The notes below the pieces were generated by a model. It was given only the letters and a program-made list of their open reading frames with translations, did not search any database and had not been told where the DNA came from. 64,000 bases of DNA from Asterias rubens. Lineage: Eukaryota > Echinodermata > Asteroidea > Forcipulatida > Asteriidae. This document shows, in pieces, positions 37,300 to 49,555 of the stretch. Position numbers and translations under genes: made by a program. Location of the stretch: contig NC_047068.1 of assembly GCF_902459465.1 (NCBI RefSeq), forward strand, positions 19,553,195 through 19,617,194, given 5' to 3'. Position 1 is the stretch's first letter, and the number at the start of each line of letters is the position of its first letter.

Positions 37300-39100
37300 T
37301 TGTTGATTTTGTCGTTTCTTTATACTCTATTCCATATAATACTTGGGACAGGATTCAAATACAGAATTTCAATTGAGGACGGGTGTTGCCTGAATATTGT
37401 TTTTATTAATTGGGTTCAACATAGGGTTGATAACTTGTCAAATAATATATAAAGTACCAACATTCTCCACGGTTCGCTCAAAATTACAATACATGTGATT
37501 TAAAATATAAAATGGGTACCCCCCCCCCCCCCCCCCCCCACTGATACATTTTGTACAATACGCTTCATCGTGTTACTAGCTCAAATTTAAAAAACTATGA
37601 AGTAATTACCGTACCAGTAGGCCCACACAATAAACAGGTTTTAAACAAAGCTTTATTTGAAAAGCTTACCATCACTACTAATTCTAAAAGGTAGGCTATC
37701 ATGGGAATTTTGACCTTAATAAATTGTTATTTAAAGTGAGCACTGGGTAAAAAAGATGGTCTGAACATGGAACATTACTACTACGAAGAAAGGAAGAGAA
37801 CGGTACCCTTTTAAGACATTACGAAGGTTCTAAGATTGCATTCATTTATTGCTTTGCCTTTGGTGAGATACGAACAGCCTGCAGCTAAGTAAAAGTAATG
37901 ACAGACTGGATAGCACTTTAGTAAAAAAAAAAAAAAAATACAGTGTACATTTAAATTGAACCCTTGATTTCCTTAATAAATGTAGCCTCTGATACTTTGT
38001 GAGATACCGGGATACTTTGTGAGAAAATTGTGAGAACACCCGATTTAATGTTTTTGGGGAAAATATGGTGCAGAAAAAATGCCTAGGCGATAGTGATGTT
38101 TTAAACAAATTGAACATTCAGGGGCAGAGATTTCTTTATATCCCTGAAGGAAAAACCGCATGAACAGCACAAGTCATGATGTTAATAAATAAAAAGTTTG
38201 AAATTGTAATAAAAACGTGAACATTTATAGGCTAATCACATACATGGATTAGCCTACCATGAAACACTATGTATGATACATGACATATGATGGCTGGAAG
38301 GATACAGAGTAGATTGGACCTGTTCATGGGGCTACATATGTACATGATGTTGCAAACTCCTTTTTTAATTTTCACATAATTTGTTTTTAAGATAAAATAA
38401 AATAAAATAAAAAACTGAACCTGGAATCGGGAGACATACATAGCTCTTTCCCGACCAAAAAACATCCCGTCTGTTTCCCGGTTCCCGTATCCCGTAGCAT
38501 ACACATACACATGCGTGGCAATTTCATATCTATAAAATCATAATGTGTGTAATTTAAAATTAAAATAAATTATTTTTTTAATAGGCCTAATAAAATATAT
38601 ATATTTTTTTTATACAAACAATCCAGTGGACGACCTCCGAATTTGCATGGCTATAAAACACTGGGTATGTATTGAGTATCAGTAATGGTGAATTTTGAAA
38701 TCGTAAATCAACAAAATAATAATAAAATTCAGTTTTATAATTGCTATGAATTATTAAAAAAAGGACAGATATATCCCCCCTCAAAAAAGACCCGCACATC
38801 TAGCCCCCCCCCCCCCGCTCATGATAAAAAAAACGCGCCAGTATTTCCCGCGCAACAAGGAAAGGGGGAAGATTGCATCATGCATATTCATAAGGTAAGC
38901 CTGTTGGCAGTAGGAAGCTTGCCCGTAATTTTTTAACAGCAAAAATAATGTTTCAAAAATGTTTTTAACGGGCAATAAAAGTTCCGCCCGTAGTCATAGA
39001 TGTAATATAAAGAAAGAGATCTACTTCATGCATAAATTCAATCCATTTCAGGCTGTGAAATGGGTGTTTTACCTAAATTTATCTGAACTACTGACAATGG
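37300..39100. other. H4-H3 intergenic DNA
   Basis: AT-rich, with a run of 21 C at 37519-37539, A15 at 37925-37939 and C13 at 38804-38816. No gene or known repeat family was recognised. Confidence 0.5.
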
Positions 39101-39142
39101 TTAGGATCATGTCGTGCAACTGCTAATCTCCAATTGGGTGAA

Positions 39143-39665
<523 letters not shown>

Positions 39666-39692
39666 ATTGTCTTTTTGGACAAAAACACAACC

Positions 39693-39708
39693 GGCTCTTT
39701 TCAGAGCC
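39693..39708 (+). terminator. H3 histone 3' stem-loop
   Basis: GGCTCTTTTCAGAGCC, followed by ACCACA and a purine-rich AAAAAAGGGA element, is identical in stem and loop to that of H4. Confidence 0.96.
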
Positions 39709-39729
39709 ACCACATTTAAAAAAGGGATC

Positions 39730-40890
39730 AATCTATGATTTGTCATGATTTTTTTAATATATTAAACATAGGCGGGCCTATTCATGCTAGTGTATATGCC
39801 TACTATAGTATTAGTAAGTAATAAAATGAATAAATTACAGATCAAAATCAAACGTCTCAAATTTGTTTGGTTGGGCTGTTGTGTCGAAACAAACAACTTA
39901 TTGAATTTTATATTATTCACTGGGCGTCGGAGGCACTGTCCAACAATCCCCTGTTGTGTTAGGCCTACAAACAATCATTTTTTATCCCCAGAGTTCATGG
40001 AGTTACTCTTGTCTTACATTGTGTTATTACATAGTCTATGCAATAGTTTATGCCACCACCCATTTATATTATATTGTCACATCAAACTTCCAAGGCCCCA
40101 TGACAGACCCAGATACAAACTTCATTGTGAACATCATGTAGGTAGGGATGTATACATTACTCTGTTTCAGATCAATAAAGAACAGTTGAACTGAATGGCT
40201 AAAAAGTAAAACTGTCACTACACCAAGGCCCTGATGCAATCCTTACATCAGTATTTTCCCCATAGTGCCATCTGGTTTTAAGTCTCCAACAAATTTAATC
40301 AAAAAGATACTCAATTTCCTAGAACACAGCTGGGCAAACACCATAGAAGCACATAGGCCTACTATAAAAACTTTCACACAGCCTCAAAGCCAATACCACG
40401 AGTTACAATGAACAAAATGGTCGAATTAACATGTCCAATTATTTGGAATTGTAATTAAACAAAATTGTAACAACTGAGTCGTTACATTTGGGGGATTTGT
40501 AAAGGAAAATTCTCAGTAGTTGGCAAATTAATTTTATCAACCGTTGATAGTACTTACCTAATTAGCACACTTTACATTTTCTTGCACAAGTTTCTTTCAG
40601 GCCAGCTTGGCCCATGATAATAATGAAAACTTATAAAGCGCACAAAAAGTTGCTTATGGCGCTAAAATACAAACAATAACATTAATATTATACACAAGAA
40701 CAAAAATTATAACCTAAGCCTAATTTTAGAGAAATCTGGAACATGTGGTATGGAATACAATACAATATTTAAGAAAACATCAAAAAGGTTCAACAACAAA
40801 AAAGTAGCTAAGCACAACAATTTATGCTTATTAGAATGAGGTTACCAGGGTAACCATCCAAAATATGTCACAATTGTTGACTGATATCCT
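39730..40890. other. H3 downstream intergenic DNA
   Basis: It contains a TATAAAGCGC repeat fragment near 40632. The AATAAA at 40173 is about 465 bp past the H3 stem-loop. No supported gene was found. Confidence 0.4.
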
Positions 40891-40894
40891 GGGC

Positions 40895-41130
40895 CCAATT
40901 TCATAAAGCCTGTAAGCACAAAAAATTGCTTAGCATGAAATTTCTTTCTTGGTAAAAACAAGATTACCAACCAAATTTTAATTTATTGCATATTGCTTGT
41001 TACTGGCATTCAGCTGTTGTTTGCTTATCCTAAAAATCACATGGAAATTTGGTTGGTAATCCTGTTTTTATTAAGGAAGAAATTTAATGCTAAGCACATT
41101 TGTGTGCTTAATACAGGCTTTATGAAAGAA
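40895..41130. mobile_element. R6-type element, undoubled copy
   Basis: GGCCCAATTTCATAAAGCCT and AGGCTTTATGAAAGAATT are inverted ends. AAAACAAGATTACCAACCAA and TTGGTTGGTAATCCTGTTTT are inner arms. It matches 20208-20487 without the 61-bp duplication. Confidence 0.75.
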
Positions 41131-41164
41131 TTACATGCAGACTGTATGTAAACAATTTTTAATG

Positions 41165-41395
41165 TGCATGTACATGTACTTTATAATGTGATGTACAAGT
41201 GTATGTACATGTACAGTGTTTACATACATGTACATGTACAAACATTGTTGGGCATGTATTGTGTACATGTACATGTTTATGTACCATGCATTATCCATCG
41301 TCCCCACTCACTGACCTATATAATAGAGATCAGTGTCCCCACAACGTGGATGTACATGTACATTATGATAACATGTACATATTGCACATGTTTTT
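41165..41395. repeat. Cluster of TGTACATGTACA palindromes
   Basis: At least six dispersed copies of (T)GTACATGTAC(A) occur within 230 bp, spaced irregularly. The two ORFs through it encode only His/Val/Tyr/Met-rich sequence and are artefacts. Confidence 0.85.
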
Positions 41396-41727
41396 TGTAT
41401 GATAATTTTTACTAGAAATGGGGGACACAATAGTATACTATTAGTAGGACAATATGGGGTTAAGTTGTAAATTGTACAGTTGCACCCTAAACCAAACAGG
41501 GCACACGCATAGGGTTGCCTATATCCACCAACAAGTCAAATGAAGGCAAAAATATGGTGGCCCTGAAGGGACACAGCCAGTCGTGAATATTTTTGCGACA
41601 TCGTATATTTATTCACGACTAGTCGCGAATATTTTCACGACGATTTTCACGACGATTTTCACGACGTCGTGAATAATTCTGCGACTAGTCGTGAATAATT
41701 CTGCGACTAGTCGTGAATAAATTCGCG

Positions 41728-41775
41728 ACTCGGTCCCAAGTCAACTCGGTCCCAAGTCAACTCGGTCCCAAGTCA
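41728..41775. repeat. Tandem repeat, 16 bp x 3
   Basis: CTCGGTCCCAAGTCAA is repeated three times without change inside the foldback element. Confidence 0.9.
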
Positions 41776-42238
41776 ACTCTCGTCCTTTATTTCCTTTATT
41801 TTTTTAATATGTATTTAATTAAATTTAAATGTAAGTTCACTTGAATGGGGTGTGAATGAGTTTACATGAATAGATTTTGATATTACTTATTATCACGTGT
41901 AAGTTAATTTTTACTTACTTTTTATTTTCAACCAACCTTAATGTTTTGTTTTACTATTTTTATTGGTACTGTTTTTTATATTTTTATTACGTGTAAGTTA
42001 GCTGGAAAGTTTTGTTTATAATATTAAAAAAAAATCCATTAATTTCCTCATGTTTTATTCTCAGAAATCGTACTGTTTTTATATTATTTATTGTATGTGT
42101 TTTTGAGAAATTTTGTTGATAAAATAAACATCTGTTACACTTCAAGAAATCAAAGAGGATTCAATTATATTTGTCAATTAACGTTAATTCTTGAGAGCCA
42201 TAGAGAAGAAAACTACTCTGGTTGAAAGCAAAAAACAT

Positions 42239-42428
42239 TTGAACACATTGGCCGACCGTGTTAGTTCGCAAAGTAAAGGAAAACCACGCAATTTCGAGGC
42301 AAATTTGTGTGGATCATTGTATTCTACTTTTAAAACATCTTTCCAATCATATGCATTTTATAACAATTGGTTACACAAACGCTTTTTATAGACCAACTCG
42401 TCTGGTCCAAGGCAACGTGTTCCTTTAA
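42239..42428 (+). mobile_element. R4 half copy inside the foldback element
   Basis: GGAAAACCACGCAATTTCGA, TTGTATTCTACTTTTAAAAC and GGTCCAAGGCAACGTGTTCC match the right arm of R4 at 5880-6056. Confidence 0.7.
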
Positions 42429-42869
42429 CGTTAGTTTTGTTTAAACAGCCCACCATCGATTTGCATCAGTCAGCTTTTACTTAGTCTTACTAAGCCGTCA
42501 ACGTGAATACATTAATTACACACTCAAGCTACTGAAAAATATTCGCGACTAGTCGCAGAAATATTCACTACGTCATGAAAATGTTCGCGACTAGTCGTGA
42601 AAAAAATCGTGACTAGTCGTGAAACAATTTGCGACGTCGCCAAAATATTCGCGACTTGTCGTGAATCGCAAAAATATTGACGACGTTGCAGAAATGTTCG
42701 CGACTTCTCGTGAATAAATTCACGACGTCGCAAAAAAATTCACGGCATGCTGTGTCCCTTCAGGGCCACCATACAAAAAGGCTCAAATCTAAGTAACAAC
42801 ATGCACAATTGACTCAGTCATGTGCATTTACAATGTACAGTATACGAACACAGCGGTCTCTTTCTCATA

Positions 42870-43015
42870 ATTTCACCTCTGTGACGTGGATCCCGGTTCG
42901 ATTACCACCTCAGACAGGAGCCTTGCCCTTGTACACATGTATGTGGATTCCAACTGTTCAGTCCCTACCTGATTGGTGTAGATTTTCCTCCCACACCTAA
43001 AGCTGTAAATTATGT
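42870..43015 (+). mobile_element. SINE-like fragment
   Basis: GATCCCGGTTCGATTACCAC holds a B box. It is followed by ATGTGGATTCCAACTGTTCA, CAGTCCCTACCTGATTGG and TTTTCCTCCCACACC, the same order as 31008-31225. Confidence 0.5.
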
Positions 43016-43697
43016 TGTCCCATTGTTACTGTGACATCACACTTTGCTTTAGTAATTAAGAGTTGCTCAATCTTTTTCACCCCCATCAAAGTACTTTTTG
43101 AATTTTAAATCAAAATTTTTTCGTCGAATCGGCAAAAAATTTGACATAGCATCTTTAATTTCTGGTAACTTTCTCATGACCATCTGCTTTTGTTATTGCC
43201 TTATTTTTGTAATGTATACGTGTGCAGTCCCTTACACTTAACTTAAAAGTTATTTCTGTCTGCCTACTAATAGTAAATGTTTTACCATCGGCCGGCCTTT
43301 TCATTTGAATAATTTCATCAATTAATATTATGTTGAGCAACATTTATTAACCGATTACAAGTCTGTTTTTTAAACTCTAGTTTCATACTACATTCTATTT
43401 TTTCCCAATTAAAATGTACTTTTATTAAATTGTGTGGGTTGAAGGGTTGTACATTAAAGTGAATGTTGTTTTTGTTGGGTAAAATTAGGCCTACCATCTA
43501 GACCAAATTATAGAAATAAACTAAGCTTGAATTGAAACCAAACCTTTTCTCAAAAAAAAAATTAAAGTTTATGAAAACAACAGATAAACGAACGTCAACA
43601 AACAGTCAAACAGTAAATAAATTATTTATTTTTCAACTTGATTAAAAAACTTCAGAAGAAACGGACAATGATTCAATCTCTTTTTTGAATATTTGGT

Positions 43698-43713
43698 GGC
43701 TCTGAAAAGAGCC
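43698..43713 (-). terminator. H2A histone 3' stem-loop
   Basis: Read on the minus strand it is GGCTCTTTTCAGAGCC, followed by ACCA, starting 26 bp after the H2A stop. An AATAAA on the minus strand at 43630-43625 follows. Confidence 0.96.
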
Positions 43714-43738
43714 GATTAATTTAGAAGACATCTGGAGT

Positions 43739-44196
<458 letters not shown>

Positions 44197-44206
44197 GGGC
44201 CAAGCA

Positions 44207-44386
44207 GGATCCTCCGGAGGATCCACGGCAGGTTTCATCGTTTAACCAATAGAAAGCCGTCGTTTGTAACCAATCAGAAATACGCTTTGGTGTAGCTCGC
44301 GGTGTCGTGTGCAAAACACGGCGTCGCTTGGCCAATGGTGAAAACCCAACGCTTCAGGATACCCTGTGGGATCCTCGGTAGGATCC
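44207..44386. promoter_or_regulatory. Shared H2A/H2B divergent promoter core
   Basis: It contains CCAAT boxes at 44246-44250, 44270-44274 and 44332-44336. A perfect 18-bp palindrome, GGATCCTCCGGAGGATCC, sits at 44207-44224, and a near copy, GGATCCTCGGTAGGATCC, at 44369-44386. The pair brackets the CCAAT boxes, each just outside one of the two TATA boxes. Confidence 0.8.
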
Positions 44387-44389
44387 CTA

Positions 44390-44397
44390 ATTTGCAT
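44390..44397 (+). promoter_or_regulatory. H2B octamer motif
   Basis: ATTTGCAT is the octamer (POU/Oct-1) element typical of H2B promoters. It sits ten bases upstream of the TATA box. Confidence 0.85.
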
Positions 44398-44406
44398 AGC
44401 CGATGG

Positions 44407-44414
44407 TATAAATA
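44407..44414 (+). promoter_or_regulatory. H2B TATA box
   Basis: TATAAATA lies 75 bp before the H2B ATG. Confidence 0.85.
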
Positions 44415-44481
44415 CAGCGGAATTCAGTTGGACATTATTATTTCGTTCTTATCGTCACCTGAAAAGTAATAGATACCGAAA

Positions 44482-44856
44482 ATGCCTCCCAAAGTCAGCG
44501 GAAAAGGACAGAAGAAAGCCGGCGGCAAGGCCAAGGGCGCACCGTCCGGTGGCAACAAGAAAAGACGTAGAAAGAGAAAGGAAAGCTATGGCATCTACAT
44601 TTACAAGGTCATGAAGCAGGTTCACCCAGACACCGGCATCTCCAGCCGTGCCATGAGCATCATGAACAGCTTCGTCAACGACATCTTCGAGCGTATTGCC
44701 GCCGAGGCTTCCCGTCTGGCCCACTACAACAAGAAGTCCACCATCACCAGCCGTGAAGTCCAGACCGCAGTCCGTCTCCTCTTGCCCGGTGAGCTGGCCA
44801 AGCACGCCGTCAGCGAGGGAACCAAAGCTGTCACCAAGTACACCACCTCCAAATAG
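44482..44856 (+). CDS. H2B: Histone H2B, replication-dependent
   Basis: 124 codons start [20 protein letters not shown], pass through a basic [17 protein letters not shown] linker and end [12 protein letters not shown]. The histone fold is conserved; the short Lys/Gly-rich tail resembles sea-star H2B and lacks the SPKK-like repeats of sea-urchin sperm H2B. It dimerises with H2A and is transcribed divergently from it. Octamer plus TATA upstream and a stem-loop 26 bp after the stop mark it as replication-dependent. Antisense and shifted ORFs of 62-116 codons are shadows. Confidence 0.97.
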   Translation: MPPKVSGKGQKKAGGKAKGAPSGGNKKRRRKRKESYGIYIYKVMKQVHPDTGISSRAMSIMNSFVNDIFERIAAEASRLAHYNKKSTITSREVQTAVRLLLPGELAKHAVSEGTKAVTKYTTSK

Positions 44857-44882
44857 GCGAACATGGTGTTCCCATCCAAACC

Positions 44883-44898
44883 GGCTCTTCTCAGAGCC
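44883..44898 (+). terminator. H2B histone 3' stem-loop
   Basis: GGCTCTTCTCAGAGCC has a CTTC loop-strand variant (TTCTC instead of TTTTC) and is followed by AACACA. The purine element CAAAGAGAGAT lies at 44910-44920. AATAAA follows at 45029-45034. Confidence 0.95.
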
Positions 44899-45034
44899 AA
44901 CACATCTTCCAAAGAGAGATAAAAACCAAGTCTGTTATCGTAACTAGTAAAATTAAAAAAATTGTTTGTTAAATTTAACTAGGCCTATAAAATTTAATTA
45001 TAATATAATAGGGAAACAATGCAACATTAATAAA

Positions 45035-45935
45035 AGAGGTAATATTTTTCTACAATTAATTACATAAATAACTTAAAATAAAAATGTGGTCAGTCCTTTT
45101 TTGAGAAGCCCCAGACACCCAATGAATAAGTTGGGGTTGAATACCTATGGTTTCTAAAAAAACAATTACACCTTGCCCCTTCCATAAAATGGGTCCTTAC
45201 CTAAATAGTTGTAAAGTAGAACTTCAATTTTTTTTCAACCAAACTTTGTGTAGAGGACGATTTGAAGGGAATAATAGTTGGTAGAGAGGGTGGGGTTAGA
45301 GTGGACAGTAATAAGTTATTTGTCTCAGAAAATCTGCACATGAAATGTTGCTTCTAATGAAAGTCTACAAGGAGTATCATTAGACCGTTATCCAGATTAG
45401 ATAGGAACATGTCTCACTCTAATCCCACCCCCTTGCTAAAAGTCACCTTGCTGAAACCATTTTCATCTTTGACAACGCCAACGGCCAGTTTCATTTTGCA
45501 AACAGTACTTTCCTTTGGAAGTCAATGGGAAATCTTCACTTTTGAAGTTGTGGAGAAGTTTGTTGTTCTGAAATTTCTTCTCACAAATAGAGAATTGGTA
45601 ACTATGGTGCTGGCAAGTCGCCTTGGTAAGATAAATATAAGATAGATTTAACAAGTGATCTTGCCAAGATATTGTCATCCACATTCCACAACCCCCCCCC
45701 CCCCCCCAAAAAAAAAAAAAAAAATTAAAAAAAATCATCATTATTGATGAGTTCAATCATGAAAATTTCAGCAATTTCATTTCCCTATTTACCTGTTACT
45801 CTACTCCTTGCCATGGCATTTCGTTTCTGCAAATTTGGTTTGACACTCTTTGCCTACTTAGTTTGTTGTATTTTTATTAGAAAGTCTGGGTGCTTGTGCT
45901 ATAACAATCTACACATTTAGTCTGGAAAAGACATC
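45035..45935. other. Intergenic DNA between H2B and MPST
   Basis: It contains a degraded R8-like block (CATTTTGCAAACAGTACTTT, about 45490) and a C16-A17 homopolymer pair at 45692-45724. No gene was seen. Confidence 0.45.
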
Positions 45936-45939
45936 TTTT

Positions 45940-46120
45940 GATTCTTTATTGTCAAAGACCAGTCTTCTCACTTGGTGGATCTCAACAAATAAGTGTCTTA
46001 ATACTACCATGGAGGAATCCTCCATGATACTACCAACAGCTCCCCATTGCTTGTTAGCATCCAAGTAAGTTTTTATGCTAACAATTATTTTGAGTAATTA
46101 CTAATGGTGTCCAGTGCCTA
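45940..46120 (-). mobile_element. R1 repeat, copy 12, internally deleted
   Basis: TATTGTCAAAGACCAGTCTT is joined after a large deletion to ACAGCTCCCCATTGCTTGTT and ends GTAATTACTAATGGTGTCCA. Confidence 0.7.
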
Positions 46121-46197
46121 AAACTTCTTCTAAACTTCAAATGCTAATGATTGAACAAAATCAACAAGAGAATAACAAAGAATGAAGTTTAAACAAC

Positions 46198-46203
46198 TTT
46201 ATT
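46198..46203 (-). terminator. Candidate MPST poly(A) signal
   Basis: AATAAA on the minus strand, about 1.05 kb after the MPST stop. Nearer options cannot be excluded. Confidence 0.35.
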
Positions 46204-47253
46204 TCACTTCAATTAATGCAATGATTATGTATTTTTATACTTTCCATCCTATTTCGATCGGAAGAGAAAATTTGCATAATTAATTTGTAATTTTGTCACT
46301 GCATCCTCTTCATGCCCATGTCACTGCATCCTCTTCATGCCCATGGTTGATGAATAAGCAAGATTTAAATCTCTTTCTCTTTCTACGTCTACATGCAACT
46401 TCTCAGCTGATAGTGATTTCAAATTGTTTTCCTTCTCTTTTAGTTCGACAAAAAACTGTGTACAAATTACACATACGTACATACATTTTTAACGATGCAC
46501 ATGTAGTGTTTTTTCACACTTAGGCCCCCTTATTATTTGTGCAGCTTGCAAAACACATTAGTAGAACCATGGTAGAAACAACCACCATGATTGCTCCCCA
46601 ATAACACTACATGTATATACTGTGTAAATACTTTGTAGAATAAATCAGTTTTTATTGTCCCCTATAAACACTAAATAGGAATCTGACCTTTAGTCACACT
46701 ACAGCACTGACTCATTACCACCCTTTGTTAAGACTGTCCTGGACAAACCTTCACCTTGGTTGAAGTTGTTTTTCTTCAAATGCATCTGATGAAAGAAATA
46801 GTTGTTGATATGAAAGCTCATGCAGATACTTATTTATTACTATGTAGTCTTTAAAGTGGTACATTTGTTTTTCACTTTGCAATTGCCCGACTAACACGGC
46901 TACCCACCACTTATTTTTAATAACACCTATATCCATTATGTAAAAAAATATACTTTGTAGAACAACAAATTTGTACAAAGGGGAGAAACTGGGCAAATTT
47001 ATACAATGAATTATTGTACTAAAGTTTTTGGATATGAGTTGTTAGCATTTTTAAACTATCCTCTACATGCCCAATGCATTAACCACAAACAGGAATTGGA
47101 TTAAAATTTGTACAATGTAAAACAAAACCCAGCAAAATCATAAAAATAAGTCTTGTGCAAACAGTAAAAGAGATGTATGAAATTGAAAACTACCCTCTAC
47201 TTCCCTTGCTGTAATTCAATATTAAAAACCAAAATTTGATTCAATTTCTTTCT

Positions 47254-48633
47254 TCAACCTTTCAAAATGTTTTCAGGGTTAATTTCCTTCATCTTCAAGT
47301 AGTATTCCTCCCAAGCACCATCAAAAACAGCCACGCCCTCCATGCCGGCAAGATGCGCACCAAGGGCCAAGATGCAGGCTGAAATACCAGACCCACAGGA
47401 TGCTGTGATTGGCTTTGACATATCCAACCCTGCTGCTTCAAAAGTCTTCTTGAGTTGATCAGGGGATTTAAATTTTAATGTTCCATCTTTCTCTTCCATC
47501 ATCTTCGTAAATGGGACATTGAAGGAGTTGGGCATGTGACCAGACTCGACACCTACATGTATAGAAATAGAAAAAAAAAACAAGAAAAACAAAAACATTA
47601 ATTTAAACTTCACTGGTATAATCTGATTTAAAGGCAGTGGACACTATTGGTAATTACTCAAAATAATTATTATCATAAAACCTTTCTTGATTACGAGTAA
47701 TGGGTAACACGTAAAATCAACGTTGAAAGTGAGGTCGAAGTTGGAATGAAAATGAAATTACACAATAATCTTTATCCTTGCCACATGTTAAAATGATTGA
47801 AAGATGAAAGAAAAAAGCAATAATTTTTAGCGTATGCAAACAGGGTACAATACTACAAGCTGACAAGAGACAAATTGAAGGATTACTATGACTATGAGTG
47901 GTTTATGGTATTCCAAAATTCCTCCCAAGACAACATTAAAGAATTAAAAAAGGATGAAGAAAGGGTGATCAGAAACTGAGATTTTTGAAAGAGGAGAGAA
48001 ATGTTGCCCCGTGGCCCAGAGTGTACGAGTTGGAAAAATACCTTGTCTTGGCTCTGGCTGGATGCCTTGGAATCTTCCTTCCGGCCTTGCATCCATAACC
48101 TGAAACTTCCTCTCTTCCAAGTTTCTCTCAACATCTCCAAACGTCTTGAATAAATCTGCATTGAATGAAGCCTGGAACACAGACCGTTCGGTTAGAGGAA
48201 TTTTATCAGTTGTTTCACGTCCCTCCTTGATCCACAGAGGGAGCCCTCCTTCCATGATGGATATCTTAGCGTGACCAAAGATGCAGAACATCCACCAGGC
48301 ACGAGGTGCTGAGAAGGCTCCAAACTTGGCATTATTTTCATACACTACCACATGACTCTCATTATCGATTCCAAGATTTCCAACATACTCAGCAAAGAAA
48401 TCTGCTGTAGGAAGGGTGTGTGAGAGCTTCTGGGTATCTTCACTAGGTCTTGCACATTTCTCAATGTCAAAGAACTGGGCACCCGGGATGTGTTCTTGTA
48501 GGTACTCTTCCTGCTGGTCCCGTTTGAATATCGGAAGATGCCAAGACACATCAAGGATGCAGAGATTTTTCACTTTGGAGAGGATCTGCTCTGAAATCCA
48601 AGCGGGCGACACTAGAGTTGGTACTTTTATCAT
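47254..48633 (-). CDS. MPST: 3-mercaptopyruvate sulfurtransferase, complete, 2 coding exons
   Basis: The coding segments are 48633-48042 and 47552-47254, joined in phase (CAA G|GT GTC) to give 296 aa. The protein has two rhodanese domains: an inactive N-terminal one (about residues 10-145) and a catalytic one (about 175-290). Cys250, in ASCGSGISAC, is the persulfide-forming cysteine. The CGSG loop marks mercaptopyruvate sulfurtransferase, whereas thiosulfate sulfurtransferase has CRKG. MDARPEGRFQG carries the conserved arginines. The enzyme moves sulfur from 3-mercaptopyruvate to thiols or thioredoxin in cysteine breakdown and H2S production. The ATG at 48633 was chosen by length and alignment; the frame runs on upstream, but an acceptor (ctttttttttccag) at 48647 shows that is intron, so a 5' non-coding exon must exist. 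No mitochondrial leader is visible. GISA replaces the usual GVTA. Confidence 0.95.
47629..47707 (+). mobile_element. R1 repeat, copy 13, 5' end only, in the MPST intron
   Basis: TTTAAAGGCAGTGGACACTA to ATTACGAGTAATGGG; the rest is lost. Confidence 0.75.
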
Positions 48634-48699
48634 ATTGAAGAATGGTCTGGAAAAAAAAAGTGTCAGTTCATTTAAAAAGTAATACGAGTCTCCAGTAAA

Positions 48700-49490
48700 A
48701 TATTTAAAAAAAATTGTAATCTGGAAATGGAAAGCATACACTATTGATAATGAAATAATTCTTCTTTCAAAACAGTTATTAAAGTACATTTTTGAACATG
48801 ACTTGGCTCGGCTCCCCCTCTACCCCCCCCCCCCCCCCTCCCCACACCCAGTACTTATCTCAGCTGTGGCGCTGTACTCCTTTTTTCCTGAAATGTTTCA
48901 CTATAAATTTCGTCGGTCATAGGCCTACTACTGATATGACAAATTTCGGGGAAAAAAGGAGTCACTGTTGCTGTACTATTTTTTCCCACCGTAACTTTTC
49001 ATTTATTAGTCATACTACCAAAAATGACAAATTCTGAAAAATGAGCACCCCCCTCCCAGTTACTCGGTCTACCTACATATCATCAACATTTCTCCCCCAA
49101 ACGCTGAAATCTTCTTGCATCAATTTAACATAAAAAAATCACCATTGATGCATGCTGCATCATCTATAATTAGACTCGAGCATTATTGCACTTGAAAGTA
49201 TCAGCCCAATGTGTTTGCATCTTTCTATTGAAAAAGAAAGCAAACTTTTGTGTAATACTAATATTTTCCAAAAATAATAAAAACAAGCTTATTTTATTTT
49301 ATTAAGTTAAACTGTTAAAAATCATGTCATGATGTATGTGGCGACTCACAAAAAGGGGAAAAAAAAGTCATATTGAGTGTGGTGCTTGACATTTTCAGAG
49401 CACATTATTTGAATATCGCACCTACGTATAATACATCCCACTTCACCAGAACTTTATTTAGCTCGTAAACTTTCAGCCCCTTCTTTTTAG
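48700..49490. other. MPST 5' intron
   Basis: AT-rich, with C16 at 48823-48838. No coding signal was found. Confidence 0.4.
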
Positions 49491-49524
49491 TAGAAGATAA
49501 AAGTCGTCCCCCTGAAGAAACCTA

Positions 49525-49555
49525 CCTACTTCCTCCTCGAGCCAGATGACGTCAG
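49525..49555 (-). promoter_or_regulatory. Candidate MPST 5' exon border and CRE
   Basis: On the minus strand TGACGTCA (49554-49547, a perfect CRE) is followed by GAGGAGGAAGTAG|GTAGGT, a possible first-exon donor near 49527. Distance and order fit a promoter, but this is inferred. Confidence 0.35.

Larger units (their letters stand above)
41555..42771. mobile_element. Foldback element with CGACTAGTCG palindrome arrays
   Basis: The element is 1,217 bp. Its ends TGGTGGCCCTGAAGGGACAC and GTGTCCCTTCAGGGCCACCA belong to a perfect 23-bp inverted repeat flanked by TA on both sides. Similarity of the two ends continues imperfectly for about 75 bp (CGTGAATATTTTTGCGAC against CGTGAATTTTTTTGCGAC). Both subterminal regions (41578-41735 and 42535-42745) are arrays of CGACTAGTCG/CGACGTCG palindromes spaced by GTGAATAATT-like blocks. 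There is no transposase ORF. The interior is AT-rich and contains a 16-bp x 3 direct repeat (CTCGGTCCCAAGTCAA) and half of an R4 element. It lies between H3 and H2A. Confidence 0.8.

Noticed and set aside
41164-41415. 83- and 67-codon ORFs rich in His, Val, Tyr and Met
   Set aside because: They are translations of the TGTACATGTACA palindrome cluster.
47944-48789. 281-codon MPST frame with an N-terminal extension starting at 48789 and a tail past 48042
   Set aside because: The extension crosses a clear acceptor (ctttttttttccag at 48647) and the tail crosses the exon donor at 48041. The spliced 296-aa model aligns with the family over its whole length.
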